Shown: piece by piece, positions 33,747-42,757 of the stretch | Layout of the letters: each line of letters starts with the position of its first letter | Numbering within the stretch: the stretch's first letter is position 1 | DNA from: Halalkalibacter sp. APA_J-10(15) | GTDB lineage: Bacteria; Bacillota; Bacilli; Bacillales; Bacillaceae_D | Direction: 5' to 3' | DNA length: 64,000 bases | Assembly (NCBI RefSeq): GCF_023017105.1 | Contig: NZ_JALKEV010000011.1 | Coordinates: forward strand, 101,174 to 165,173 | Program-made: the position numbers and the translations under genes | The notes under the pieces: generated by a model | Told to the model about the DNA's origin: nothing | The model's database searches: none | What the model saw: the letters and a program-made list of their open reading frames with translations, nothing else

Positions 33747-34057
33747 ACTAAAGAACAGGGATAGTTGAAGAAGTTGGCGAATTGATGGAGCATAAGCGGA
33801 TAACGAGAAATGGCGATTAAATTGGGTATAGAGACTTCGGTAGATAAGGGCTTAATCTGCATTAAATCTTTAAATATTTAAGGGGTTCTTGGTCAACTAA
33901 CGAGTACGTTTTGTAAGTTTAATATTTGGTATTATTTAATGTAGTTCCTTTTTTATGATAGGTTTGACGTATCTTCAAAAACTGAATAGAATTTACCGAT
34001 CTAAAATGATTGAATCGATATGGAGGCCGATTGCGGTTTATAAAGGAAGTGTAAACA
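33747..34057. other. Intergenic stretch with the AraC-type gene promoter
   Basis: About 310 bp without a gene. The only element I can support is the promoter at 33964-33992. Confidence 0.5.
33964..33992 (+). promoter_or_regulatory. Sigma-A promoter of the AraC-type gene
   Basis: TTGACG (33964-33969) and TAGAAT (33987-33992) with a 17-bp spacer, about 65 bp before the start codon. Confidence 0.65.
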
Positions 34058-34939
34058 TTGAATTATTTAGAGGATATCCAAAAGTTTGTAGATGATTTTG
34101 AGAAACATATAGAAGAAATGGATATTGATCAAGCAATTGCAAGGATACATATTTCTAAATACCATTTCTATCGTCTATTTAAAGCGGTTGTTGGACTATC
34201 AATCTATGATTATATAAAGAAACGTAGGTTAACTAGAGCAGCTGAATGTATCATACAATCACAAGATGATATTTTAACAATTGCTATGAAGTATGGTTTC
34301 TTATCCCAAGAAGTTTTTACGAGAAATTTTAAGAAAATGTTTGGGATAACTCCAGGTAGACTACGAAAAGAACCGTATTATAAAATCCCCAACCAGTTGA
34401 AACCAATAAATACCGATTCCATTATTCTAGAAGTAAAAGCCTTGAACGGACAAGTTCGCGTCAGTGAAAAAATTGAAACACTATCAGTAAAACTAATAGG
34501 AATTTGACGTTATTCACATGATGGAAATATATCGACTATTACCCCTGTTATTGAAAGCTTTTTACAGCAAGTTGATCAAATAACAAACAGAAAAAACGAT
34601 GTTTTGTATCGTGTTTGCTTTGATTTGGGTTTAACAAATGAAATGGCAACGTACGAAGAACTTGTAGCTGTAGAGGTAACAGATATTTCGATCGTTCCAG
34701 AAGGTATGATAACAAAAGAAATTCACAATGCGAAAGTTGTTACTTTTACACATAAAGGTCGTCTTTTTCAAGATGAAGTAGGAAGAGTTTTAAACACCTA
34801 TGATTTTATTTGTTACTATCGCATGCCATTATTAAAAGCAAAGTTAACGAATGAGTTTATTATAGAACGGTACGGAGCTGAATTTATAGGACCATATGAT
34901 GATAAATCAAAAATGGAAATTTCCTTTTCAATCACATAA
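34058..34939 (+). pseudogene. AraC family regulator with GyrI-like domain, single nonsense codon
   Basis: A 293-codon frame interrupted by one TGA at 34505-34507. Residues 1-105 are an AraC-type double helix-turn-helix (IARIHISKYHFYRLFKAVVG, IAMKYGFLSQEVFTRNFKKM, FGITPGRLRK). Residues about 120-290 are an effector-binding GyrI-like domain (LSVKLIGI, stop, RYSHDGNIS, AKVVTFTHKGRL, IIERYGAEF). This matches the SoxS/Rob-like layout of drug-sensing regulators. TTG at 34058 follows AAGGAAG. The N-terminal DNA-binding part could still be made as a 149-aa protein. Confidence 0.8.
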
Positions 34940-35030
34940 CGACTACATCAAAGTAGCAAAGAGAGTCAAGAAAAATACTACCATACTCTGCTATCTTAGC
35001 TTTAAGAAGACATAGTATGGAGGTGTCGAA

Positions 35031-36068
35031 ATGTGTACAACATTTACAATGAAAAATAATGAACATTTCTTATTGGGGCAAAACTATGATTTTTACTATG
35101 GTCATGGGTTAATTGTTGTAAGTCCACGAGGGCTAAGTAAATTTTCGTTATCTGAAGAAGAGGAGAAAAGGTTGCATTGGATTTCTAAATATGGAAATGT
35201 GACATTTACTCAATTTGGTCGTGAGTTGCCAATGAGTGGCATGAATGAAAACGGGTTGGCAATCGCCATGATGTTTCATGAAGACGGTGAATTACCAGCA
35301 ATAGATGAGAGACCAAGTTTAAACGAATTGCAGTGGATTCAATATCAACTTGATCATTTTGGAACCGTTAAAGAAGTTATCAAGCATTTAGAAGAAGTTC
35401 GGATTGAAAAGTCGATTTATACATTGCATTATACGGTTTGTGACGTTACGGGGGAAACCGTTTTAATTGAGTTTATTAATGGTAAGGCAAACGTTATTGA
35501 CCAGGCAACCTATTACATGATTACGAACACTAGTTATGAACGATCACTTGAATATGCAAACCAATTTGCGAACCAGTCTATTCAACAATTATCAAGAAAA
35601 ACAAATTCACTCGACCGATTTACTTTGGTATACCGTTTGATTGAGCAAGTATATCAAAAACCTAGCCCTAATGCAGTCGAACAAGCATTTTCAATTCTAA
35701 AGGAAGTATCTATTAAGCCATCGATGCAAGGTATGTGGAATTGGATTGGAAAGAGGATTCCACATACATTTACGTATTGGAGTATTGTTTTTGATGTAAA
35801 TAATTTTATTATTTACTTTAAGGATCAAAAAAATAAAAACATACGACAAATTTCCTTACAACAATTTGGTTTTGCGCATTTAGATCATGCTCTATCCTTA
35901 CCAATTGATAACCGATTGAGCGGTGAAGTAACGAACAATTTCACACCATACTCAACTAAAGACAATGAGCGGATTATTAATATTAGCTATAAACCAATCA
36001 GTCATCAGATCTCTAAGGCAGACCAAAAAGAGCTTATAACATATCCAGATCAATTCTATCATGTGTGA
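35031..36068 (+). CDS. Linear amide C-N hydrolase (choloylglycine hydrolase family)
   Basis: 345 aa, an Ntn-hydrolase whose catalytic nucleophile is Cys2, exposed after removal of Met1 (MCTTFTMKN). Other family marks are LGQNYDFYYG (Asp near 20), the MSGMNENGLAIAMMF stretch (about 68-82), Asn at TNTSYERSL (about 167) and the active-site Arg in RFTLVYR (about 199). Relatives hydrolyse bile-salt conjugates, penicillin V or acyl-homoserine lactones; substrate specificity cannot be read here. ATG at 35031 follows TGGAGGTGTCG. Confidence 0.9.
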   Translation: MCTTFTMKNNEHFLLGQNYDFYYGHGLIVVSPRGLSKFSLSEEEEKRLHWISKYGNVTFTQFGRELPMSGMNENGLAIAMMFHEDGELPAIDERPSLNELQWIQYQLDHFGTVKEVIKHLEEVRIEKSIYTLHYTVCDVTGETVLIEFINGKANVIDQATYYMITNTSYERSLEYANQFANQSIQQLSRKTNSLDRFTLVYRLIEQVYQKPSPNAVEQAFSILKEVSIKPSMQGMWNWIGKRIPHTFTYWSIVFDVNNFIIYFKDQKNKNIRQISLQQFGFAHLDHALSLPIDNRLSGEVTNNFTPYSTKDNERIINISYKPISHQISKADQKELITYPDQFYHV

Positions 36069-36198
36069 GAAATTCTAAATTAAAGGTAACAGTAGTAAGT
36101 ATGCATTTGATTAGTGGATAAGAAAAGTAACTCAAAGATAACGTGGCGAAATATTTCAGATTTCTATCCTCATTTGTAAATGTTAGCCATCGGTATGT

Positions 36199-36561
36199 TC
36201 AACCTAATTGAATAAGTATATACAACACAGTGCCGAAAAGCACAGAACAGACGAACACCCAGATTAGTTGTATTTGCAAAAAAGAGCGGACTACACCACG
36301 TTCTTTTATAGCGGCAATGCTTTTCGCCACTTTTAGATTAATCGGTAGAAAATAGAGTGAAAATAGAAATCCACCTGAAAGGGAAATACTAACATAAAAC
36401 ATGATGGCATGATTGGTGAAAAGGTCTATGGTATTTCCGATAACGAAAAATGGTAAGCCAGCCCAAATGAAAAAGGTTACAAATAAAAGCATTAATGCAA
36501 TGATAATTAGCATGAAATTTGTTTTAATTATGGTTATGTAGTTCTGGAAGTATAGGTTCAT
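36199..36561 (-). CDS. Hypothetical membrane protein
   Basis: 120 aa with four hydrophobic segments (about 14-36, 47-68, 70-75 extended, 95-117). ATG at 36561; the ribosome-binding site is GGGGGCC, rather distant. It carries a basic loop (KVAKSIAAIKERGVVRS) on the presumed cytoplasmic side. I do not recognise the family. Confidence 0.6.
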   Translation of the reverse strand: MNLYFQNYITIIKTNFMLIIIALMLLFVTFFIWAGLPFFVIGNTIDLFTNHAIMFYVSISLSGGFLFSLYFLPINLKVAKSIAAIKERGVVRSFLQIQLIWVFVCSVLFGTVLYILIQLG

Positions 36562-36600
36562 TGTGATTGGCCCCCTTACAAATCATTCTAGCTTAGCACA

Positions 36601-36636
36601 AAAGCCTAGTGCAACACGAAAGCTACACTAGGCTTT
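36601..36636 (-). terminator. Terminator of the TM2-type gene
   Basis: AAAAGCCTAGTG and CACTAGGCTTTT form a 12-bp stem just after the TM2 gene stop codon on the minus strand; the stem can act on both strands. Confidence 0.7.
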
Positions 36637-36638
36637 TG

Positions 36639-36878
36639 CTATCTTGATTGATGTTGACGATTCAATCGTTCTGCTACTCGATACGCATCGATCATACCCC
36701 AAATCCACATAAGTGGTGCTGTAATAAAACCAATTAAAACAAACATAAGAAGGCCATTAATAGCTTGAATAATAATAAATATGATTCCTTTTCCGATTTG
36801 GCCGTTATAAATTTGACCGAGTCCACACCAAAGAGCACTGAGGACTGCTGCTAACCCTGGGTTTTTTAATGGTTGCAT
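36639..36878 (-). CDS. TM2-like small membrane protein
   Basis: 79 aa. KNPGLAAVLSALWCGLGQIYNGQ is the TM2/YozV signature (a first helix ending G.GqiYnGq), followed by KGIIFIIIQAINGLL and a third segment ending MWIWGMIDAYRVAERLN. ATG at 36878 follows CGAGGTGATAAG. Function unknown. Confidence 0.85.
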   Translation of the reverse strand: MQPLKNPGLAAVLSALWCGLGQIYNGQIGKGIIFIIIQAINGLLMFVLIGFITAPLMWIWGMIDAYRVAERLNRQHQSR

Positions 36879-36959
36879 TTCTTATCACCTCGTTTCCATC
36901 GTAATACATTCTATCATAATTTTATTAAATAAGGAGGAAAAAATAACTGAATTCTTATT

Positions 36960-37124
36960 AGACAGGTCATTTAAAAAGGGGGTTTTTCCTTTTTGAATGA
37001 CCTCGAAGCAATGAGTGCATGCGCTATATCCTTTAAAAGTCTTGTGGTGAGTGCTCTTTCTCGCCACAAGACGCGTAGTGAGCGGAGACATTGCTATATT
37101 TTTTGGTGCTTTTTGCATAATCTC
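36960..37124. repeat. Dispersed repeat family B, copy 3 (inverted)
   Basis: Reads as the reverse complement of copies 1 and 2. Ends are AGGTCATTTAAAAAGG and a GGTGCTTTTTGC tail; inner GTCTTGTGGTGAG and CTCGCCACAAGAC hairpin arms and GAGCGGAGACATTGC are present. Confidence 0.75.
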
Positions 37125-37252
37125 TAAGAGAATGTTGTCAAAAAAATGTTAAAACGTGATACAATAAAAGAGAAAATTACCTCATTTTTTGAAAAGTTAT
37201 GTAAGCGCTTAAGTATTGCGGGTTTTAGGTTGTTGTCATGGGGGAAGATAGG

Positions 37253-39124
37253 ATGATACGGAAACCTTTATTAACGATCAATCAATTACTAATTGTCTTA
37301 ATTTGTTTGCTTGGTTTGCAGTTTAGCGTACCTTATGTTGTAGATGAGTCACTTTTAGGAGTTGTTAAGTTTAGCATATATATCATGCTTATTCTGTTAC
37401 TTGTACGAATATTCATAGGGTTAAAAGAAAAGAACAAAGCGCAGCATCAAATTGAGAGCATGTATGAGTCAGCCCATTCAGTGTTGTGGTTAAGAGATAG
37501 TCGAACAAACGAACTATTACGTGTGTCTTCTTATGTCAGTGAAATCTTTGGATACACGAGCGAGGAATTAGTGGCATCGCCAACCCTCTGGTATGAACGG
37601 ATACATCCTAATGACCGAAAGAGGTATTCACCATCATATTGGCAGAAGAAGATCGAAAGGGATGGAAATGTAACGATTAAATATCGCATCATCCAAAAAA
37701 ATGGGAAAGAGCGCTGGGTGCAGGATCAAATTTACCCGATTTATTCAGAGAATGGGTCATTAATGAACATTGGTGGCATCGTAACCGATATTACAAAAGA
37801 GGAGCAAGCGGCGGAAGAGGTTCGTTTTCTATACTTTAATGACCCTGTTTCAGAGTTTGCTAATTATGAAAGTTTAAAATATACGTTATTTGAACGAATT
37901 AAATATGGGGAGCCGTTTGGTTTCTACATTTTGAAAGTCAATCGCTTGAATTTCATACGTAAGCATATCGATCAGGAAATTGCTGAAGAGGTCATTCGCT
38001 TATTGGCAAAGCGATTTAAGTCATTATTAAGTCCAAATTTATACATAGCGAGAATTAGTGATAGTCGTTTTGCAATTATTGATCGTAAGGTGCGCCCTAA
38101 TGAACAGACGATCAAGATGATACGCTTTGCCATTAAGACCATTGAACAATCGATTAAAGTCGATCAATATGAATTTTTTTTAACGGCAACTGTTGGCGTT
38201 ACCCATTTCCATGGTGTTGGCGAAACGGTGAAAGATTTGCAAAAAAATGCTCAACATGCGTTGGAGCATGCGAGAGAAAATCATCAACCGTTTGCCTTTT
38301 TCCATAAATCAATGAATACACGCCCTAATGAAGCAATGAGAATTGAGGCGGATTTGCGTAAATCAATTGACCAAGAAGAGCTTCTATTATATTATCAACC
38401 AAAGCTGAATATTCAAACGGGTGATCTAGTCGGCGTAGAAGCGTTAGTTCGTTGGAACCATCCAAGTGGTCGGATGATTTCGCCGGGAGAATTTATTCCG
38501 ATTGCAGAAAGGACGGGGCTCATTCTATTAATAGGTGAATGGGTGATCGAACAGGCATGTATCCAAATGAGAAAATGGACGGAGGAAGGAATCCATGTCC
38601 CCTCTATATCTGTAAACCTATCAGTTAGCCAGTTGTTTCAACATAATTTAATTGAGAAAATCGAACAGTTTTTGAAGGGAAACGACCTTGAGCCCAATCG
38701 ATTAGAGCTAGAAATTACTGAAACGATGGCGATGGATAAGGGAAGTGTTCAGCAAATTTTGATGCGAATTAAAAAGCTAGGTGTTAGTATTAGTATTGAC
38801 GATTTCGGTACAGGGTATAGCTCTTTAAATCAGTTACGAGATTTGCCAATCGATATTGTCAAAGTTGATGGTTCATTCGTAAGTGATATTACAACGAATG
38901 AAAAGGCAAATGCTCTCTTATCGTCAGTTATAAAAATGACGAAGCTACTGAAATTGAAAGTGGTTGTCGAAGGTGTGGAAACAGAAGAGCAACTAAATAA
39001 GCTGTATGAAAATGAATGTGAAGTCGTTCAAGGGTTTGTCGTAAGTAAGCCGATCTCTGCTGAAGAAATTGTCGCGCAAAAGGAACAATTAAAATGTAAG
39101 CTTAAAAGGTTAAATGTGACTTAG
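37253..39124 (+). CDS. PAS / degenerate GGDEF / EAL cyclic-di-GMP phosphodiesterase
   Basis: 623 aa from ATG at 37253 (about 8 nt after GGGGGA; ATG at 37238 is possible). Two N-terminal membrane helices (about 8-25 and 33-51), a PAS sensor (about 60-180, with a typical PAC tail WVQDQIYPIY), a GGDEF domain whose signature has become SDSRF (269-273), then an intact EAL domain. EAL is at 396-398; NLSVSQ, ELEITETMA, DDFGTGYSS (Asp516, Asp517), KVDGSFV and VVEGVETEEQ are all present. The protein should hydrolyse c-di-GMP but not make it. A membrane-bound sensor; the signal is unknown. Confidence 0.92.
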   Translation: MIRKPLLTINQLLIVLICLLGLQFSVPYVVDESLLGVVKFSIYIMLILLLVRIFIGLKEKNKAQHQIESMYESAHSVLWLRDSRTNELLRVSSYVSEIFGYTSEELVASPTLWYERIHPNDRKRYSPSYWQKKIERDGNVTIKYRIIQKNGKERWVQDQIYPIYSENGSLMNIGGIVTDITKEEQAAEEVRFLYFNDPVSEFANYESLKYTLFERIKYGEPFGFYILKVNRLNFIRKHIDQEIAEEVIRLLAKRFKSLLSPNLYIARISDSRFAIIDRKVRPNEQTIKMIRFAIKTIEQSIKVDQYEFFLTATVGVTHFHGVGETVKDLQKNAQHALEHARENHQPFAFFHKSMNTRPNEAMRIEADLRKSIDQEELLLYYQPKLNIQTGDLVGVEALVRWNHPSGRMISPGEFIPIAERTGLILLIGEWVIEQACIQMRKWTEEGIHVPSISVNLSVSQLFQHNLIEKIEQFLKGNDLEPNRLELEITETMAMDKGSVQQILMRIKKLGVSISIDDFGTGYSSLNQLRDLPIDIVKVDGSFVSDITTNEKANALLSSVIKMTKLLKLKVVVEGVETEEQLNKLYENECEVVQGFVVSKPISAEEIVAQKEQLKCKLKRLNVT

Positions 39125-39154
39125 GCTAATACGTGTAAGAAGGAAGGAATTGAA

Positions 39155-39451
39155 ATGGTTGTGTATAAAGCATCGTTTATTCATCCGAATACTCATATCC
39201 CTTTTATCATTTACTATAATAAAAATGAAGGGTATATGACATTGGCAAAGGATGAAGAATCTTTAGAGCTAGTTCTGAAGATGCAAGAGGGGTTAGGGAA
39301 CAATGAAGAGTTTATTGAACAGGTTGAAAAAGCGAATAAAGTCTGTGAAACCCCTTATCCGTGTCGCTCTTTTGGGGAGTTGTTCGACTTTCTTGAACAG
39401 ATAGGTGTAGAGAAGGAAGACGTGTCATTTCAATCAATGTTCTTACATTAA
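39155..39451 (+). CDS. Hypothetical protein (98 aa)
   Basis: Soluble, mixed alpha/beta: VVYKASFIHPNTHIPFIIYY, YMTLAKDEESLELVLKMQEG, then CETPYPCRSFGELFDFLEQI. ATG at 39155 follows AAGAAGGAAGG, 31 bp after the phosphodiesterase stop, so it may be co-transcribed with it. Family not recognised. Confidence 0.6.
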   Translation: MVVYKASFIHPNTHIPFIIYYNKNEGYMTLAKDEESLELVLKMQEGLGNNEEFIEQVEKANKVCETPYPCRSFGELFDFLEQIGVEKEDVSFQSMFLH

Positions 39452-39556
39452 TGTAGAAATGGACTAAGAAATGTTGCTGCGTATCCAAGGTTTCCAGCTA
39501 AGTATTCGGTAACAAGCTTTATTTTAAATTCTTCTCAAAATATGGACATGAAAACA

Positions 39557-39596
39557 CCCCCCTAAAGTTAGATTTTCTACTCCAACTTTAGGGGGG
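39557..39596 (-). terminator. Terminator of the ectoine operon
   Basis: CCCCCCTAAAGTT (39557-39569) pairs with AACTTTAGGGGGG (39584-39596), a 13-bp GC-rich stem. On the minus strand it follows ectC by 25 bp and is followed by TGTTTTC. Confidence 0.85.
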
Positions 39597-39620
39597 CTGT
39601 ACCATTTTGGTCTTCCTTAT

Positions 39621-40007
39621 TTAGCCTTCGTCTACTGGGTATACGCCATTCTCATCATGGACTTCTCTTCCCGTAATTGGTGGGTTGAAGACACATACCA
39701 TACGCATATCTGTTTTGGCGCGTAGGAGATGCTCGTCATTTTTGTCCAATACGTAAATCTCATTTTTCTTAATAGGCCATACTTTATTATCTGCAAGTGT
39801 TTCGACTTCACCTTCACCTTCAATACAATAAACCGATTCTAGGTGGTTTTGATACCAAATATGCGTTTCTGTTCCAGCACGAATAATCGTATCATGAACG
39901 GAATAGCCCATACCGTCTTTTTTTAATACGAGACGACGGCTAACCCAATTGCCTCCATCTACTTCTTGCTCTGTTCCAATAATATCTTCTAATTTTACAA
40001 CTTTCAT
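39621..40007 (-). CDS. ectC: L-ectoine synthase EctC
   Basis: Cyclises N-gamma-acetyl-2,4-diaminobutyrate to ectoine, the last step of the pathway. 128 aa, the usual EctC length, a cupin fold: [20 protein letters not shown] at the start, [40 protein letters not shown] (metal/substrate-side residues Glu and His near 50-60) and [20 protein letters not shown] at 40007 is 8 nt after GGAGGC; the frame upstream is not used. Last gene of ectABC, 100 bp after ectB. Confidence 0.95.
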   Translation of the reverse strand: MKVVKLEDIIGTEQEVDGGNWVSRRLVLKKDGMGYSVHDTIIRAGTETHIWYQNHLESVYCIEGEGEVETLADNKVWPIKKNEIYVLDKNDEHLLRAKTDMRMVCVFNPPITGREVHDENGVYPVDEG

Positions 40008-40107
40008 TTTAAATAGCCTCCATGTCAGTAGTGATTTGATTGCTTTTTTTATAAGAGAAGGAGATCTCAAGCAATCTAAGATCCCCTTTTAAAATCGTTC
40101 ATTTTCA

Positions 40108-41391
40108 TTAAGATGTGACAAGCTCTCTAGCACCTAGAACGGCTTTAACACTATCTTCAATAATTTCGAATCCTTTGTTTAGACCTTCATCATCAATCGT
40201 TAAAGGTGGAAATAGCTTGAATACTTCATCATTAGGACCAGATGTTTCCATAATTAATCCACGCTCAAAGGCTTCCGCTGCCACCTTTGATGCTAGACCG
40301 TCCACTTGAGAAGAGATTCCGACCATATAGCCGCGGCCTTTTGCTTCACCTTCTAATTCAGGATAATCCGCAACGATTCGCTCTAAGAAGGAGAAAATGC
40401 GTTTTGAACGCTCTTGGATGTCCTTTTCAAACTTATCATCTTCCCAATAAGAAAGAGACGCTGTTGCTGTAATGAATGCATGGTTGTTTCCACGGAATGT
40501 ACCATTATGCTCACCAGGAGCCCAAATATCTAGTTCAGGACGAATCAATGTAATCGCAAGTGGTAATCCCATTCCACCGATTGATTTAGACATACATACG
40601 ATGTCAGGTTCAATGCCAGCTTTTTCAAAGCTGAAAAACGTTCCTGTACGTCCAACTCCAGCTTGAACATCGTCGACAATAAGGAGGATGCCCCAACGTT
40701 TACAAATTTGCTCAACACGTTGTAACCATTCAAAACGTGCTGCATTAATTCCACCCTCACCTTGAACTGTTTCAAGAATCATTGCAGCAGGGATTTCTAC
40801 ACCACTACCGCCATCTTCTAAGAAGCGTTCAAGGTACTCTAGCGTATCAAGACTTTCGCTGACAAAACTATCATACGGCATCGTCACAGTGTTCTGTAAT
40901 GGAATACCAGCACCTTTACGTTTGAAGGCATTCCCTGTTACGGACAATGCGCCAATTGTCATACCGTGAAATCCGTTTGTGAAGCTAATAATGTCTGTAC
41001 GTCCTGTTACTTTACGAGCTAATTTCAATGCACTCTCCACCGTGTTCGTTCCAGTTGGTCCAGGGAACATAACTTTATATTCAAGGTTTCTAGGCTTTAG
41101 AATTACATCATTAAACGTTTTTAGGAATTCAGCCTTTGGTGCCGTTGCCATATCCAATGAGTGAGTAATTCCATCATTTAATATATAATCAACGAGCTTA
41201 GCCTTCATATGTGGATCGTTGTGACCATAGTTAAGAGCGCCTGCTCCTGCAAAGAAATCAAGATATTCTTTACCGTCCTCGTTCCACATTTTGTAGCCTT
41301 TTGCTTTTGTAAATACAGTTGGGAAACTACGACAATAGCTACGTACCTCAGATTCTAATTCTTCAAAAATCTTCATATCTGTTTGACCCAT
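40108..41391 (-). CDS. ectB: Diaminobutyrate-2-oxoglutarate aminotransferase EctB
   Basis: Makes L-2,4-diaminobutyrate from aspartate semialdehyde and glutamate. 427 aa, class III PLP aminotransferase: [16 protein letters not shown] (phosphate-binding), [13 protein letters not shown] with Asp240, and the PLP Lys269 in [12 protein letters not shown]. The N-terminus [16 protein letters not shown] is typical of EctB. ATG at 41391 follows AGGAGG with a spacer of about 11 nt. Second gene of ectABC. Confidence 0.96.
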   Translation of the reverse strand: MGQTDMKIFEELESEVRSYCRSFPTVFTKAKGYKMWNEDGKEYLDFFAGAGALNYGHNDPHMKAKLVDYILNDGITHSLDMATAPKAEFLKTFNDVILKPRNLEYKVMFPGPTGTNTVESALKLARKVTGRTDIISFTNGFHGMTIGALSVTGNAFKRKGAGIPLQNTVTMPYDSFVSESLDTLEYLERFLEDGGSGVEIPAAMILETVQGEGGINAARFEWLQRVEQICKRWGILLIVDDVQAGVGRTGTFFSFEKAGIEPDIVCMSKSIGGMGLPLAITLIRPELDIWAPGEHNGTFRGNNHAFITATASLSYWEDDKFEKDIQERSKRIFSFLERIVADYPELEGEAKGRGYMVGISSQVDGLASKVAAEAFERGLIMETSGPNDEVFKLFPPLTIDDEGLNKGFEIIEDSVKAVLGARELVTS

Positions 41392-41467
41392 TATTTGTTT
41401 TCCTCCTGTTTTTTAACCCTTTTTCACAAAGGGAATGGTTTTGTTTCACTGACAAGTCCTTATTTGC

Positions 41468-41983
41468 TTAGCGAATAGGTCCAATACGGAATGTTAACTC
41501 TTCTTCATGGCCATCCTCAGGGAAGAGGTCTTCTGAAAAGCATTCCTTCACTTCACATTTTGTATCGAACGTTTTGCTTAATCGTCGGAATAATGCTTGA
41601 GATGCTTCATTTGAAGGAGTAATCGTTGCCTCTACAAACTTAACATCAGCACATCCAGGTCGATTAACAAGTTCTTCTAGCATTTTTGACGCGAGTCCTT
41701 TGCCGCGTTGAGAAGAATGAACGCCTATCTGCCAAACAAACACGACGTCTTGCCGCTCTGGAGGGATAAATGCTGTAACGAATCCTACTACATGATCGTT
41801 CTCTTTTGCTACAACACATGTCTCTGCAAAAAATTCACCCATCATAATGTACTTGTACGCAGAGTTTTGATCGAGTGTTGATTCATTGACTAAATTCCAC
41901 ATGCCTGCTCCGTCTTTAACAGTAGGTTTCGAAAAGACAACCTCATCCGTTTTCAACGCTACAGGAGTTCCTTGGCTTTTAAT
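41468..41983 (-). CDS. ectA: L-2,4-diaminobutyrate acetyltransferase EctA, possible ATT start
   Basis: Acetylates the gamma-amino group of diaminobutyrate with acetyl-CoA, the first committed step to ectoine. GNAT fold: YKYIMMGEFFAETCVVAKEN, FVTAFIPPERQDVVFVWQIGV, SSQRGKGLASKMLEEL (acetyl-CoA loop) and TPSNEASQALFRRLSK. No ATG or GTG begins the frame. AGGAGG (41997-41992) sits exactly 8 nt before an ATT codon at 41983, giving 171 aa. The next candidate, TTG at 41956 (162 aa), has no Shine-Dalgarno at a proper distance. I favour ATT but TTG is possible. Leads the ectABC operon. Confidence 0.9.
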   Translation of the reverse strand: MKSQGTPVALKTDEVVFSKPTVKDGAGMWNLVNESTLDQNSAYKYIMMGEFFAETCVVAKENDHVVGFVTAFIPPERQDVVFVWQIGVHSSQRGKGLASKMLEELVNRPGCADVKFVEATITPSNEASQALFRRLSKTFDTKCEVKECFSEDLFPEDGHEEELTFRIGPIR

Positions 41984-42336
41984 ATCAGTTTCCTCCTTCG
42001 AAAATCAATTTGTTAAACGAACTATTATTATGATAAGCGTGTTCGGGAAAATGGCGCAACTTACCAATAGGAGGATTAATCGTGATGAGCCACTCTTAGA
42101 TTGGTTGAATGGAAGTAAGAACATGAATGGCTGTAAATACTACTGTATGGTTAGGTTTCCTTACAATTTGAAAATATCAGAAATTTTCAAATGGAGTTAT
42201 ATCCCTTGCTGTATAAGGGTTTTTAAGCTGTTTAAATGGAGGGGGATTTTTGTTAAGAAATTATGAAGAAGAAAATATGAAAAAAATGGATGTTAGCTAT
42301 AGTGAGATACTAAATAAGAAATCGACAGTTGAGAAA

Positions 42337-42372
42337 GGGGGATGTCTCAAAAGTACAGTTTGAGACATCCCC
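42337..42372 (-). terminator. Intrinsic terminator after yfhE
   Basis: GGGGGATGTCTCAAA pairs with TTTGAGACATCCCCC, a 15-bp stem located 18 bp after the yfhE stop on the minus strand. It is followed by TTTC on that strand. Confidence 0.8.
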
Positions 42373-42389
42373 CGGGAGCAATAGGAATG

Positions 42390-42500
42390 TTATCTTCGCG
42401 CGGCTCTGTCAGCAGCTTTGAACTCTGAACCAAATTTCACTTCTTGTGCTTTGCGTAGTGTTCGTCTTTCTTCTTGAGCTCGGCGTTTTTTACTTTCCAT
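42390..42500 (-). CDS. yfhE: YfhE-like small protein (36 aa)
   Basis: MESKKRRAQEERRTLRKAQE followed by VKFGSEFKAADRAARR. The AQEV.f..EFKaADrA pattern is that of YfhE, a small B. subtilis protein of unknown function. ATG at 42500 follows GTGGTGACAC. Its place near yfhF and recX agrees with the B. subtilis order yfhE-yfhF-recX. Confidence 0.75.
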   Translation of the reverse strand: MESKKRRAQEERRTLRKAQEVKFGSEFKAADRAARR

Positions 42501-42757
42501 AGTGTCACCACTTTCTTATTGGATTAGTAGTAGCTTCGTCAAAAGAAAGTCGTTTTATCCTAAGCATGGCTCATAGAGTGAGTTTAATGATAAGAAGAGG
42601 AAGCTGACGCCAAGCAAAGAGAGACTAAAGGAAATCCTCCTGCCGTTAAAATGGGACCGTTAACCGAGGAGGAATAATAAGCCATAAATAGTGGGATGAA
42701 GCACAGACGGAACTCAAACTCTTGCAAAGACTGCCTGCAACGCCATTAGGGCTTTTC

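Noticed and set aside
37200-37213. Possible catabolite-responsive element TGTAAGCGCTTAAG before the phosphodiesterase gene
   Set aside because: The right end deviates from the cre consensus at two key positions; the central palindrome alone is not enough.
41886-42266. 126-codon plus-strand frame across the ectA start
   Set aside because: Overlaps ectA and its leader; lacks a ribosome-binding site and any recognisable motif.
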